Of a stretch of 64,000 nt of DNA, positions 36,932 through 45,658 are shown piece after piece. How positions within the stretch are numbered: the stretch's first letter is position 1; every line of letters begins with the position of its first letter. The DNA lies in contig NZ_JAUSXO010000001.1 of NCBI RefSeq assembly GCF_030816075.1, positions 930,001-994,000 on the forward strand, written 5' to 3'. The stretch comes from Arthrobacter agilis. GTDB taxonomy: Bacteria > Actinomycetota > Actinomycetes > Actinomycetales > Micrococcaceae. Below the pieces are notes generated by a model. It was given only the letters and a program-made list of their open reading frames with translations, did no database searches and had not been told where the DNA came from. Position numbers and translations under genes: made by a program.

Positions 36932-37665
36932 AGTGAAGCTCCTTCTGGCTGGGTGTCCTGGGCCGGGCCGGAGGAGCCGGCGGCGGCCGTGCCTGGCCGG
37001 GCGGCGTCGGTCCCGACGCCGCCCACCAGTACCGCTTCATTGTCGCGTAGTCCGGCCTCGATCAGCGACACGATCCGCGCGGGCTCCACCGTCCGCCCGT
37101 ATTCGGCGGAGATGGACGTGACCCCGGCGTCGCTGATGCCGCACGGGACGATCTGCGCGAAGGGGGCGAGGTTGTTGCTGCAGTTGATCGCGAAGCCGTG
37201 CATCGTCACGCGGTCCTTCACGCGGATGCCGATCGCCGCGATCTTCCGCGCCGGTCGGTCGTCCGCGGCCGCGAGCCACACACCGGAGCGGCCCTCGATC
37301 CTGATGCCGTCGATGTCGAAGTGGCGCAGTGCGACGATGATGATCTCTTCGAGGGTGTGCACGTACTCGGCGACCCGCGCCGGGTCGCGCAGGGCGAGGA
37401 TCGGGTAACCCACCAGCTGCCCGGGGCCGTGCCAGGTGAGTTTCCCCCCGCGGTCCACGGGCACGACGGGCGTGCCGTCGAAGGGCCGTTCGTGGTCCTC
37501 GGTACGCTTGCCCGCCGTGTACACGGCGGTGTGTTCCAGGAGGAGCACGGTGCTGGGCGCGGAGCCGCGGACCACCTGCTCGTGCAGTGCCCTCTGCATC
37601 TCCCAGCCCTGCGTGTACTCGACGTAGTCCGGAGCGAGGCCGACGCGCGACAGCACAAGAGTCAT
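36928..37665 (-). CDS. lipB: Octanoyl-[acyl-carrier-protein]:protein N-octanoyltransferase LipB
   Basis: LipB moves an octanoyl group from acyl carrier protein to lipoyl domains. The 245 residues contain [18 protein letters not shown], the substrate-pocket motif [20 protein letters not shown], the lysine region [21 protein letters not shown], and the catalytic Cys in [15 protein letters not shown]-terminal Pro/Gly/Ser-rich stretch extends past the usual end. A TAGGCT box six bases before the ATG implies a leaderless lipB-lipA mRNA. Confidence 0.96.
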   Translation of the reverse strand: MTLVLSRVGLAPDYVEYTQGWEMQRALHEQVVRGSAPSTVLLLEHTAVYTAGKRTEDHERPFDGTPVVPVDRGGKLTWHGPGQLVGYPILALRDPARVAEYVHTLEEIIIVALRHFDIDGIRIEGRSGVWLAAADDRPARKIAAIGIRVKDRVTMHGFAINCSNNLAPFAQIVPCGISDAGVTSISAEYGRTVEPARIVSLIEAGLRDNEAVLVGGVGTDAARPGTAAAGSSGPAQDTQPEGASL

Positions 37666-37671
37666 GGGGCA

Positions 37672-37677
37672 AGCCTA
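37672..37677 (-). promoter_or_regulatory. -10 box of a leaderless lipB-lipA promoter
   Basis: TAGGCT on the minus strand, then six bases (TGCCCC), then the lipB ATG. It lies inside the last codons and stop of the upstream DUF6504-like gene region, so the lip operon can be transcribed independently. Confidence 0.55.
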
Positions 37678-38112
37678 GTCCTGTCCGCCGACACCTCCCG
37701 CCCGGGCCGGGGCACGCCGGGCCGGTCCGCCTGCGGGGAGCGGGCCCGGCCGGGTGGCGGCACCGTCGCCCGGCAGGTCGAAGGTGGTGCCGAGCCTCAC
37801 CAGCCGCCAGCCGCTGCCGGCCCGTCGCACCTCGAAGTGCAGGACGGGGGAGACAGGAGTGGACTGGGCCCGGAACCGCCAGAAATCGGCCGTGAACGCG
37901 CGGGTGGGCGGGTGGTCGTCCGGATGACGGGGAGCGACGGGCAGCGCACGCCAGGTGGACCAGTGGAGGCTCTCCCCGACGACTCGCCAGAGGGATCCAC
38001 GCCAGCGCAGGGCGAGTGGTCGCGGACCGTGCGCGGCGGCGTCGAACGTGACGGTGACCGGTTCGTCGAGCGACCGCCAGCCACCGGCCGGGTCGGAGGG
38101 GGTGGGGTCCAT
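37675..38112 (-). CDS. DUF6504-like protein with a LexA-type box
   Basis: A 145-residue protein resembling DUF6504: LDEPVTVTFDA, the central LRWRGSLWRVVGESLHWSTW, then DFWRFRAQ, VLHFEVRRAGSGWRLVRLGTTFDL, and a Pro/Gly/Ala-rich tail. DUF6504 proteins are often encoded beside imuB/dnaE2 mutasome genes in Actinobacteria; none of those is here. A 16-bp palindrome of SOS type lies 39 bases upstream between the -10 box GATAGT (38140-38145) and the -35 region, so it is probably damage-inducible. The family call comes from motif pattern only; the lipB promoter overlaps its 3' end. Confidence 0.65.
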   Translation of the reverse strand: MDPTPSDPAGGWRSLDEPVTVTFDAAAHGPRPLALRWRGSLWRVVGESLHWSTWRALPVAPRHPDDHPPTRAFTADFWRFRAQSTPVSPVLHFEVRRAGSGWRLVRLGTTFDLPGDGAATRPGPLPAGGPARRAPARAGGVGGQD

Positions 38113-38150
38113 GGCATACCTGTTCCGCCGTCGTCTGGGACTATCAAAAA

Positions 38151-38166
38151 TAGAACAGGTGTTCTA
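38151..38166. promoter_or_regulatory. LexA/SOS-type operator
   Basis: The sequence TAGAAC-AGGT-GTTCTA is a perfect inverted repeat around four bases, with the GAAC-N4-GTTC core of actinobacterial LexA boxes (usual form TCGAAC-N4-GTTCGA). It is placed for repression of the leftward DUF6504-like gene and lies 84 bases before the rightward kinase gene. Confidence 0.65.
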
Positions 38167-38237
38167 GTGATGCAAGCGTTTCCGGGACGGGAGCCGATCG
38201 GCCTGTGGATAACGGACGGTCCTCGGGCCCGGTGCTC

Positions 38238-38243
38238 TAGAAC
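38238..38243 (+). promoter_or_regulatory. Possible -10 box of a leaderless kinase promoter
   Basis: TAGAAC ends six bases before the ATG at 38250. The last base departs from the TAnnnT pattern, so this is weaker than the other examples; position alone supports it. Confidence 0.35.
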
Positions 38244-38249
38244 TGGTGC

Positions 38250-40253
38250 ATGACAGATCCCGCACGGGCACAGCGCACCGGGAGGACTGCGCCCGGAAGC
38301 CCCGAGAGAGTGGATCCCGCCGGGCCGCAGGACGCACCGGGAACCGCGGGGCCGGACGAGGACGGTGACAGGCCGGCCGCTGCCGGCCTGCGCGTCGGCC
38401 GGCTGCTGGGGCGGGGCGCCACCTCCGCGGTCTGGCTCGTGACGGACGACGGAGGGAGACCGTTCGCACTGAAGGTGGCACGGCATCCGACGCCGGCGCG
38501 GCGGGCGGCATCCGCCCAGCATGCCGTCCCTCCACAGCCGGCGGTCGCCGGAGGGCGGCGCGCGCGGCGGGCGGCGGATCCGCAGGCTTCGACGGCGCGA
38601 CCGCTCGAGCCCGGGGACCCCCGCGGTGGCCTTCGGGGTGTGCCGCCGGCGGAGGACGGACCCCGGCAGCAAGCGCCAGGGCGCGGCGGTGGGTCGGTCG
38701 GCCTGGAGCAGGAGTCACGGCTCCTGCAGAGATTCGCCCATGAGCACCTGCTCCGGGTGCACCGCGTGGTCGATACGGACCGGGGTCCGGGCCTGCTGAT
38801 GGACCTGGCCAAGGGAGGATCCCTGCTGGGCCTCGTCACGAGCCGCGGACCGCTCCCCATCCCGGAGGTCGTGACCGTGCTGGCCCCCGTGGCGCAGGTG
38901 CTCGACCACCTGCACGGCGCCGGCGTGCTGCACGGCGACGTGGCGCCCGCGAACATCCTCCTCACACACGAGGGGAAACCGCTGCTCGGTGATCTCGGGA
39001 CCAGCATGCTCCTCGGGTCGGCACCCGGAGTGGTGGAGGGGACGCCCGGCTTCCTCGATCCTGCGCGGCAGGGATCCTTCGATGCAGGGTCGGACGTGTT
39101 CGCGCTGGCAGCCGTGGCCTGGTTCGCGCTGACCGGGCGCGTCCCGGGTCCCACCGAGCAGAGGCCGCCCCTCGCCCTGATCGTGCCCGAGGTGCCACCG
39201 CAGCTCATGCGGCTCATCGAGGACGGGCTCGGCGCAGACCGGGGCCGCCGGCCGACGGCCGACGAGTTCGCCCGCACCCTCCTGGCGAGCGCCGTGCCGG
39301 CACCCGTCGACCTGGTGTCCGTGGTCCACGCCAGTGTCCTGCCCGAGTTGCTCACGCGGCGCACGGACGCCACGGCCGCCCCGGCGTCACGCTGGGAACG
39401 CACGACCCGCCGCATGAGGGCACCGAGGTCGCCGTCCGGACACACCCCGACGCGCCGTCCGGCCGACCCGTCTCGTGCCCGGCGCAGCCGGGCTGCCGCC
39501 GGCCGACCGGCGCGCGCCGGCGGACGGACCGGGCCACGACCCGATGGGCGGCCTCGGGGAAAGCTCGCACTGATGGCCGGCCTGACCGCCGCCGTGCTCC
39601 TCGTGACGGGTATCGCGCTCACCTTCGACGGCGTCGGGACGACGGGCGCGATCCCCGACGGTCGGACACCCGCGGGGCAGGCGGAGCGCTCGGAGGAGGC
39701 CGAGCGGCGGAATGCCCGACAGGGCGACGGGGACCTGGGCGGACGCCGCCAGGAGGCCGGCCGGACCACGTCCGGGGCTCCCGCCGACGCCCGGGACGCG
39801 GAGGATCCGCTCACGGCCCTGGGCACCCTCGCGGCTCGTCGCGCGGCAGCGTTCGCCACGGCGGACCCGGCCGTCCTCGTGGACGTCGACGTCGAGGGCT
39901 CGCCGGCCATGGCCGCGGACCGGGACGCCGTGGCCGCGCTCGCCGGCTCGGGCCGGGCACTCCGTGACCTGTCGATCGAGATCGGGGACCCGGCGGAGGT
40001 GACCGGCGCCGGCCTCGTGGCGCTGCATGCGGTCGCCGCACTCCCCGCGGTCGCGGCACCGCCGGCCGCGACCGACGTGGCCGTCGTCAGGGCGACGGCA
40101 GCCCTCTCCTCCTACACGGAGGCGACCCTGCTGCCGCGCCCCGGCGACCCTCCTGGTCCGGTCATGGCAGCGGGACGGCAGGAGCTCGTGTTCGTCCTCT
40201 GGCGGTCCGAGGCGGGCTGGCGGATCCACTCCGTCGTGTCGCCGCCGGGGTGA
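38250..40253 (+). CDS. Transmembrane Ser/Thr protein kinase-like protein
   Basis: A 667-residue Hanks-type kinase. The glycine loop is LGRGATSAVW (about 54-63) and the ATP lysine is K75 (FALKVA). The helix-C glutamate is near 153 (GLEQE), the catalytic loop is HGDVAPAN (228-235, Asp230), the metal motif is DLG (Asp248), and GTPGFLDPA with SDVFALA follow. Between K75 and helix C lies about 70 residues of Arg/Pro/Gly-rich insertion, unusual for the family. After a basic juxtamembrane stretch a single helix (about 439-460) leads to a 200-residue outer domain, without PASTA repeats, that resembles no sensor I know. HRD is HGD, so it is a non-RD kinase. Confidence 0.8.
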   Translation: MTDPARAQRTGRTAPGSPERVDPAGPQDAPGTAGPDEDGDRPAAAGLRVGRLLGRGATSAVWLVTDDGGRPFALKVARHPTPARRAASAQHAVPPQPAVAGGRRARRAADPQASTARPLEPGDPRGGLRGVPPAEDGPRQQAPGRGGGSVGLEQESRLLQRFAHEHLLRVHRVVDTDRGPGLLMDLAKGGSLLGLVTSRGPLPIPEVVTVLAPVAQVLDHLHGAGVLHGDVAPANILLTHEGKPLLGDLGTSMLLGSAPGVVEGTPGFLDPARQGSFDAGSDVFALAAVAWFALTGRVPGPTEQRPPLALIVPEVPPQLMRLIEDGLGADRGRRPTADEFARTLLASAVPAPVDLVSVVHASVLPELLTRRTDATAAPASRWERTTRRMRAPRSPSGHTPTRRPADPSRARRSRAAAGRPARAGGRTGPRPDGRPRGKLALMAGLTAAVLLVTGIALTFDGVGTTGAIPDGRTPAGQAERSEEAERRNARQGDGDLGGRRQEAGRTTSGAPADARDAEDPLTALGTLAARRAAAFATADPAVLVDVDVEGSPAMAADRDAVAALAGSGRALRDLSIEIGDPAEVTGAGLVALHAVAALPAVAAPPAATDVAVVRATAALSSYTEATLLPRPGDPPGPVMAAGRQELVFVLWRSEAGWRIHSVVSPPG

Positions 40254-40304
40254 GATCCCGCTGCGCAGCCGACGACGTCCGGGACGTCCGGGCAGCGGAC
40301 TCCG

Positions 40305-40455
40305 CGGCGGCGTTCTTCTCCTCGGCGGTCTTCCCGGTGACGGCGCGGTGCACCCAGTCGGTGTCGGCCAGTCGACGTCGGGCTAGTCGGTGGCGGTCGT
40401 CCCGGCGGCGTTCTTCTCCTCGGCGGTCTTCCCGGTGACGGTGCGGTGCACCCAG
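40305..40455. repeat. 53-bp direct repeat covering the end of the epimerase gene
   Basis: Bases 40305-40357 and 40403-40455 are the same 53 bases with one mismatch (G or T at 40344/40442), offset by 98 bases. The right copy encodes the last residues of the epimerase (WVHRTVTGKTAEEKNAA); the left copy lies beyond its stop. The offset is not a multiple of three. It looks like a recent tandem duplication of the gene's 3' end. Confidence 0.85.
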
Positions 40456-41324
40456 GCGGCGAGTGCCTCCGGAGTGGGCTCGTCGAAGGAGAAGCCCGCG
40501 GCCGCCAGGGCGCGTGGCTCCATCCGGGCGCTGACGAGCAGGAGCTCCCGACCGAGCTGTCCGATGGTGGCCGTCAGGATGGCTCCGGGGACGCGGAACC
40601 AGACCGGCCGGTGGAAGGCCCTGCCAAGCTGCAGGGTGATCGTATCCAGCGTGGCCGGCGCCGGTGCGTTCAGGTTGACGGGACCCGAGAGGGGAGCGGT
40701 GAGGAGGAACTCGAGGGCGCGGACCTCGTCGTTCAGGCTGATCCAGGGCCACCACTGGCGGCCGGAACCCAGGGCGGTGCCGGCGAACAGGCGGATGGGG
40801 ATCAGCAGGTTCGGCAGGGCCCCGCCTTCCTTGGCCATCACGATGCCGGTCCGTGGCAGGACGACGCGGACACCGTCGGGCGCGCGGAGGGCCTCGGCCT
40901 CCCAGCGCCGGCAGATGTCGGCCATGAGGGTGTCGCCCGATGCCGATGACTCGGTCAGCACGTCGTCGCCGCGGTCCCCGTAGTAGCCGGACGCCGACTG
41001 GCTGATGAAGACCTCGGGCGGGCTCGCAGCCCGCCGCATGGCCTCGACGAGGGTCCTGGTCGGCAGGATGCGTGACGCGTAGAGCGTCTCCTTGTAGCTC
41101 CTCGTCCAGGGGCTGCCGGCGATGCCCGCCCCGGAGAGGTTGATGACGGCATCCGCCCACTCCACGGCGTCGACATCCAGGTCACCGGCCGAGGGATTCC
41201 ACCGGATCTCCTGCGGACCCTTGGGCGTGCGGCGGACGAGGCGCCGGACGTCATGGTCCTGCTGGAGGTGGCGGATGAGGGCTGTTCCGATGGTCCCGGA
41301 CGCGCCGGCGAGGAGGATGCGCAT
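40383..41324 (-). CDS. TIGR01777-family NAD-dependent epimerase/dehydratase-like protein
   Basis: An atypical extended SDR of 313 residues. The nucleotide site is ILLAGASGTIGTALIRHL (3-20), followed by DAVINLSGAGIAG, the active-site region SQSASGYYGDRGDDVLTE with the Tyr-containing motif, RTGIVMAKEGGALP, and the domain DUF1731-like end ALAAAGFSFDEPTPEALAAW. The E. coli relative is YfcH; the reaction is unknown. It is convergent with the kinase gene, whose stop is 130 bases away. The last 17 codons are part of a short tandem duplication. Confidence 0.88.
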   Translation of the reverse strand: MRILLAGASGTIGTALIRHLQQDHDVRRLVRRTPKGPQEIRWNPSAGDLDVDAVEWADAVINLSGAGIAGSPWTRSYKETLYASRILPTRTLVEAMRRAASPPEVFISQSASGYYGDRGDDVLTESSASGDTLMADICRRWEAEALRAPDGVRVVLPRTGIVMAKEGGALPNLLIPIRLFAGTALGSGRQWWPWISLNDEVRALEFLLTAPLSGPVNLNAPAPATLDTITLQLGRAFHRPVWFRVPGAILTATIGQLGRELLLVSARMEPRALAAAGFSFDEPTPEALAAWVHRTVTGKTAEEKNAAGTTATD

Positions 41325-41448
41325 GGCACCATCGAACCACTTGCGATCCCCGAAGGGTACCGGGCGCGTCCGTCGCGGACCGGACGACCGCCGGTCGGGG
41401 CGGACGGGGCCGGCGTGGCAGGCACGCCGGCCGCTGCGGCGCCGTGGC

Positions 41449-41454
41449 TAAGAT
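41449..41454 (+). promoter_or_regulatory. -10 box of a leaderless tricorn-protease promoter
   Basis: TAAGAT ends six bases (CGTCCA) before the ATG at 41461, again the fixed spacing seen elsewhere in this window. Confidence 0.6.
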
Positions 41455-41460
41455 CGTCCA

Positions 41461-44400
41461 ATGGGCTCAGATTATCTCCGCTTCCCGCACCTGCACGGTC
41501 ACCGGGTCACCTTCGTCGCCGAGAACGATGTGTGGGTGGCCCCCCTCGGCGGAGGGCGCGCGTGGCGGATCTCCGCCCTGCAGCTCGCCGCGAGGAATCC
41601 GCGCTTCTCGCCCGACGGGTCGACCATCGCCTGGACCGTCGTCCAGGGTGGGGCGCCCGAGGTGGTGGCCGCCGACGTCGAGGGCGGGAACTTCCGCCGG
41701 CTCACGTACTGGGGACATCAGAGCACCCGCGTGAAGGGCTTCACCGCGGCAGGCGAGGTCCTGGCCACGAGTGCCTTCCGCCACGAGGATTCACGGCTGG
41801 GCTGGGCCTATCGCGTGCCGCTCGACGGGTCCTCGCAGACCGTGCTCCCGTACGGGCCCGTGGACACGATCGTCGAGGGTCCCGGCGACGACGCCGGGAG
41901 GCCCGTGGTCATCGGCAGCGTCCTGACGCGGGAGCCTGCCTGGTGGAAGCGCTACCGGGGCGGGACCGCCGGCAAGTTCTGGATGGACTCGGACGGGAAG
42001 GGGGAGTTCGAGCGGTTCCTGCCCGAGCTCGACGGCAACCTGAGCGATCCCATATGGGTGTCCGGCCGTGTCGCCTTCCTGTCCGACCACGAGGGCCACG
42101 GCAACCTCTACTCCGTCGACGGCCGGGGTGCCGACCTGCGCCGGCACACGGACCACGACGAGTTCTACGTACGCCACGCGAGTACGGACGGCACCGGCGT
42201 CGTCTTCGAGTCGGCGGGCCGGCTCTGGCACCTGCCGTCCCTCGAGGAGGACGCCGTCCGTCTGGAGATCACGCTGGGTTCGGCGTCGACGGCGCGGCGG
42301 CCGCTTCCCCTGCAGGTGGAACGGCACCTCGCCGCCGCGGTGCCGACGGCCGACGGGTCCGCGTCGATCGTCGAGGCGCACGGGACGCTGCACTGGCTGA
42401 CCCACCGGGACGGGCCGTCCCGCATCGTCGAGGCCGCCCCCGGCGTCCGCGCGCGCCTCGGCCGACCCGTGGACGACACGCGCGTCGCCTACGTCGCGGA
42501 CCGGGACGGAGAAGATGCCCTCTATGTCCGCGACGTCTTCGCCCACGCCGGCGGCGTCGAGGCGGCTGAGCAGGCAGGGCGGGACGACGCGGGAGCCGCC
42601 GGATCCGCAGGACACACCGGGCAGCGGGAGAGCGGCGATCCGACGGCGGACGGCGAGGCAGCGGTGCTCGAGGCGCAGGGATCGGGAGCCCCCGACGCCC
42701 TGCAGCGCATCACGTTCGAGGGACGCTTCCGGGCCTCGGCGCTCGCCGTCAGCGCGGACGGCGCCCGGATCGCCGTGGCATCGGAGACCGGCGCCCTGGA
42801 CCTCGTGACGCTCTCCACCGGGGAGCGCCGGAGGATCGCGTCGACCGAGCACGGGCTGATCGAATCGGTCACCTTCTCGCACGACTCGGCCTGGCTCGCC
42901 TGGGCCGAACCGGTGGCGCAGGAGGGCACGCGCTGCCGCATCCGCCTCACCCGCGTGGGGGTAGCGGGGGCAGGGGAAGCGACCGGCGATGCCGTCACGG
43001 CGACCACCGACGGGCCCGGCATCCACGACGTCACCGACGGGCGGTTCCGTGACTGGTCACCCACCTTCACCCGCGACGGCAGGTACCTCGCGTTCCTCTC
43101 GGATCGAAGCTTCGATCCCGTGTACGACACCCACCGCTTCGACCTGAGCTTCCCGGCGTCGACGAAGCCCTTCCTCGTGGCGCTCGCCGCGGACACGCCG
43201 TCCCCGTTCGGGCCGAACGCGGCGCCCGCGGGCACGGCCGGAGCACAGGGTGCTGCGCGGGCCGCGGCAGGCGCCCCGGAGGAGACTCCCGTGCCCGTCG
43301 TCGTCGATCCCGCCCTCCTGATGGCGCGCACCATCGCGCTGCCCGTCGCCCAGGGCACCTACGACGACCTGCGGGCGGTGGACGGCGGCCTGCTCTGGAC
43401 CGCCGGCGAGATCGGTGGCATCACGGGGGACGGCCGTGCCTCCTCGTCCGCGGAGGCGTCACCGCGGCGGCTCGAGCGTTTCGACCTCGCCCGCCGGAGC
43501 GTGGAGGTCCTCGCGACGGAGATCGACGCCTACGAGGTCAGCGGCGACGGTGCGACGGCGGTGTTCACCGCAGGGAAGACGGTCACGGCGATCCCCACCG
43601 ACGGCAGGACCGACGCCGATTCGCCGAAGCGCACAGGGGTGGCCCTCGAGCGCATCCGCGTCACGCTCGACCCCGTCCGTGTCTGGCGGCAGGCGTTCGA
43701 GGAGGCCTGGCGGCTGCAGCGCGACTTCTACTGGACGGAGGACATGGCGGGCATCGACTGGGACGGCGTCCGGGAGCGGTACCTGCCGATCGTCGACCGC
43801 CTCGGCACCCACGACGACCTCGCCGACCTGCTGTGGGAACTGCACGGCGAACTCGGCACGTCCCACGCCTACGTCGCGCCTGCACTCGTGACCGAACCCG
43901 GCGGCCACCAGGGCTTCCTCGGCGCGGACCTGGCCCCCGCGGACGGCGGGTGGCAGGTCACGCGGGTCTTCGACACGGAGTCCTCCGATCCCCAGGCCGT
44001 CTCCCCGCTCAGCGCTCCGGGCGTCGGGGTCCGCGCCGGGGACGTGATCGAGGCAGTCGACGGCGTCCCGGTGCCCGCCGCCTTCGGCCCGTCCGTGCTC
44101 CTGACGGGTGCCGCCGGAGTAGCCGTCGAGCTCACCGTGCGGTCCGGTGCCGGGGACTCCCCGGGATCCGAGGGGTCGCGCCGCAGGGTCGCGGTCGTCC
44201 CGCTCCGCAGCGAGGAGCGCCTGCGCTACCAGAACTGGGTCGCCGCGAACCGGGCGGCCGTCCAGCAGGCGTCCGGCGGCCGCTTCGGGTACCTCCACAT
44301 CCCGGACATGGTCGCCCACGGCTGGGGCCAGCTGCACCGCGATCTCGACCGCGAGACCGCCCGCGACGCCCTCGTGGTGGACGTGCGCCGCAACCGGGGC

Positions 44401-44925
44401 GGTCACACGTCCCAGCTCGTGGCCGAGCTGATCGGCCGCCGCGTCGCGGCGTGGTCCATGCCGCGTGACGAAGCGCCCGGCACGTACCCGGCACACGCGC
44501 CCCGCGGGCCGGTGGTCGTCCTGACCGACGAGTTCGCGGGGTCGGACGGCGACATCATCACCCAGGTGGCGAAGCTGCGGGGGATCGGCCCGGTGATCGG
44601 CACGAGGACGTGGGGCGGGGTGATCGGCATCGACGGGCGGTTCGCACTCGCGGACGGCACGGGCGTCAACCAGCCACGGTACGGCTTCCACGTGACGGGC
44701 GGGGTGGGCTGGGACATCGAGAACCACGGCGTGGACCCGGACATCGAGGTCCCGTTCCCTCCGCAGGCCTATCGGGCCGGCACGGATCCGCAGCTCGACC
44801 GCGGGGTGGAGATCCTGCAGGGGATGCTCACCGGGACCCCCACGGACGTGGCCCCCGCGAAGGAGGGCTACCCGTCGCGCCGGCCCGGGCCCCTGCCACC
44901 GCGGCCGCAGGACCTCCGCGGCTGA
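41461..44925 (+). CDS. Tricorn-like S41 peptidase
   Basis: A 1154-residue homologue of tricorn protease, which trims peptides released by larger proteases. The first 650 residues form beta-propeller repeats of the TolB type (ISALQLAARNPRFSPDG, SHDSAWLAWAEPV). Then comes the C1 region with GTSHAYV (catalytic His), a PDZ-like part near 840-900 (SAPGVGVRAGDVIEAVDGVP), and the C2 catalytic core with the nucleophile Ser in FAGSDGDIITQV near 1030 and GTRTWGGVIGI. Two Gly/Ala-rich insertions interrupt the propellers (near 365-410 and 580-620). Such enzymes are cytoplasmic. It is isolated from other protease genes. Confidence 0.92.
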   Translation: MGSDYLRFPHLHGHRVTFVAENDVWVAPLGGGRAWRISALQLAARNPRFSPDGSTIAWTVVQGGAPEVVAADVEGGNFRRLTYWGHQSTRVKGFTAAGEVLATSAFRHEDSRLGWAYRVPLDGSSQTVLPYGPVDTIVEGPGDDAGRPVVIGSVLTREPAWWKRYRGGTAGKFWMDSDGKGEFERFLPELDGNLSDPIWVSGRVAFLSDHEGHGNLYSVDGRGADLRRHTDHDEFYVRHASTDGTGVVFESAGRLWHLPSLEEDAVRLEITLGSASTARRPLPLQVERHLAAAVPTADGSASIVEAHGTLHWLTHRDGPSRIVEAAPGVRARLGRPVDDTRVAYVADRDGEDALYVRDVFAHAGGVEAAEQAGRDDAGAAGSAGHTGQRESGDPTADGEAAVLEAQGSGAPDALQRITFEGRFRASALAVSADGARIAVASETGALDLVTLSTGERRRIASTEHGLIESVTFSHDSAWLAWAEPVAQEGTRCRIRLTRVGVAGAGEATGDAVTATTDGPGIHDVTDGRFRDWSPTFTRDGRYLAFLSDRSFDPVYDTHRFDLSFPASTKPFLVALAADTPSPFGPNAAPAGTAGAQGAARAAAGAPEETPVPVVVDPALLMARTIALPVAQGTYDDLRAVDGGLLWTAGEIGGITGDGRASSSAEASPRRLERFDLARRSVEVLATEIDAYEVSGDGATAVFTAGKTVTAIPTDGRTDADSPKRTGVALERIRVTLDPVRVWRQAFEEAWRLQRDFYWTEDMAGIDWDGVRERYLPIVDRLGTHDDLADLLWELHGELGTSHAYVAPALVTEPGGHQGFLGADLAPADGGWQVTRVFDTESSDPQAVSPLSAPGVGVRAGDVIEAVDGVPVPAAFGPSVLLTGAAGVAVELTVRSGAGDSPGSEGSRRRVAVVPLRSEERLRYQNWVAANRAAVQQASGGRFGYLHIPDMVAHGWGQLHRDLDRETARDALVVDVRRNRGGHTSQLVAELIGRRVAAWSMPRDEAPGTYPAHAPRGPVVVLTDEFAGSDGDIITQVAKLRGIGPVIGTRTWGGVIGIDGRFALADGTGVNQPRYGFHVTGGVGWDIENHGVDPDIEVPFPPQAYRAGTDPQLDRGVEILQGMLTGTPTDVAPAKEGYPSRRPGPLPPRPQDLRG

Positions 44926-44960
44926 CCCCGGGTCCGCCCGGGCTCGCGGGTCCACGCAGG

Positions 44961-44997
44961 ACGAAGGGCCCCGGACGCTGTGTCCGGGGCCCTTCGT
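44961..44997. terminator. Bidirectional hairpin between the tricorn and OsmC genes
   Basis: Perfect 16-bp stem ACGAAGGGCCCCGGAC / GTCCGGGGCCCTTCGT with loop GCTGT between convergent genes. Confidence 0.8.
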
Positions 44998-45028
44998 GTC
45001 CGTCAGGACCCCCCTGTGGAGGGCGGGA

Positions 45029-45460
45029 TCAGCCCTGCAGGGTGGCCGTCAGCGAGATGTCCTTCACGCCGGCGAGGGCCTGCGAGACGGGGCAGCCTTC
45101 CTTGGCGGCCTGCGCCACGCGCTGGAAGTCCTCCTCGGACAGTCCCGGCACGGTCGCGTCGAGCGTCAGCCGGATCGCCGTGATGCCGGTGCCCGGCTGG
45201 AAGTCGACCTCCGCCTTGGTCTCCACGCGCTCGGGCGTCTTGCCCTCTTCGCCGAGGGCGTGGCTGAAGGCCATCGAGAAGCACGCGGAATGCGCGGCCG
45301 CGATGAGCTCCTCGGGGCTCGTCTTGCCGCCCGACTGCTCGGCGCGCGCCTTCCAGGTCACGTCGTAGCTGCCGAGGCCGGACGAATCGAGCGTCACCTG
45401 ACCCGAGCCGGAGGGAAGATCGCCACTCCAGACGGTGTGGGCTGTGCGAACGGTAGCCAT
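45029..45460 (-). CDS. OsmC family peroxiredoxin
   Basis: OsmC/Ohr proteins reduce organic hydroperoxides using two cysteines. The 143 residues contain TSPEELIAAAHSACFSMAFS with the first Cys and AAKEGCPVSQAL with the second, in the positions typical of OsmC. The N-terminus TVRTAHTVWSGDLPSGSGQV also matches. ATG at 45460 is preceded by AAGGAG. The physiological reductant is often the lipoyl/Lpd system, and sucB and lpdA happen to be encoded just upstream on the same strand; this link is inference. Confidence 0.88.
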   Translation of the reverse strand: MATVRTAHTVWSGDLPSGSGQVTLDSSGLGSYDVTWKARAEQSGGKTSPEELIAAAHSACFSMAFSHALGEEGKTPERVETKAEVDFQPGTGITAIRLTLDATVPGLSEEDFQRVAQAAKEGCPVSQALAGVKDISLTATLQG

Positions 45461-45600
45461 GGTTCTCCTTGCTGTCGGACGGACGCGGGGATCGCATCCG
45501 GTACTTCACCCCCATCCTAGGGAGGGCCGGGACGGAGTTCCATCGGCGGCCGGCTCAGCGGGGCCGCCGCTCGGGCGGGAGACGGTCCGCCCACCGGATG

Positions 45601-45638
45601 CACAGGAGCCGCCCCCCGTCCGGGGAGCGGCTCCTGTG
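45601..45638 (-). terminator. Hairpin after sucB
   Basis: Stem CACAGGAGCCGC / GCGGCTCCTGTG (12 bp) extended by a CCCC/GGGG pair, 20 bases beyond the sucB stop. Confidence 0.7.
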
Positions 45639-45658
45639 GTCGTGCCGGTGGTCGCGTC

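Noticed and set aside
35213-37408. A 731-codon plus-strand frame antisense to DUF4191, lipA and lipB
   Set aside because: Antisense shadow of three genes with clear motifs, including the LipA cysteine clusters.
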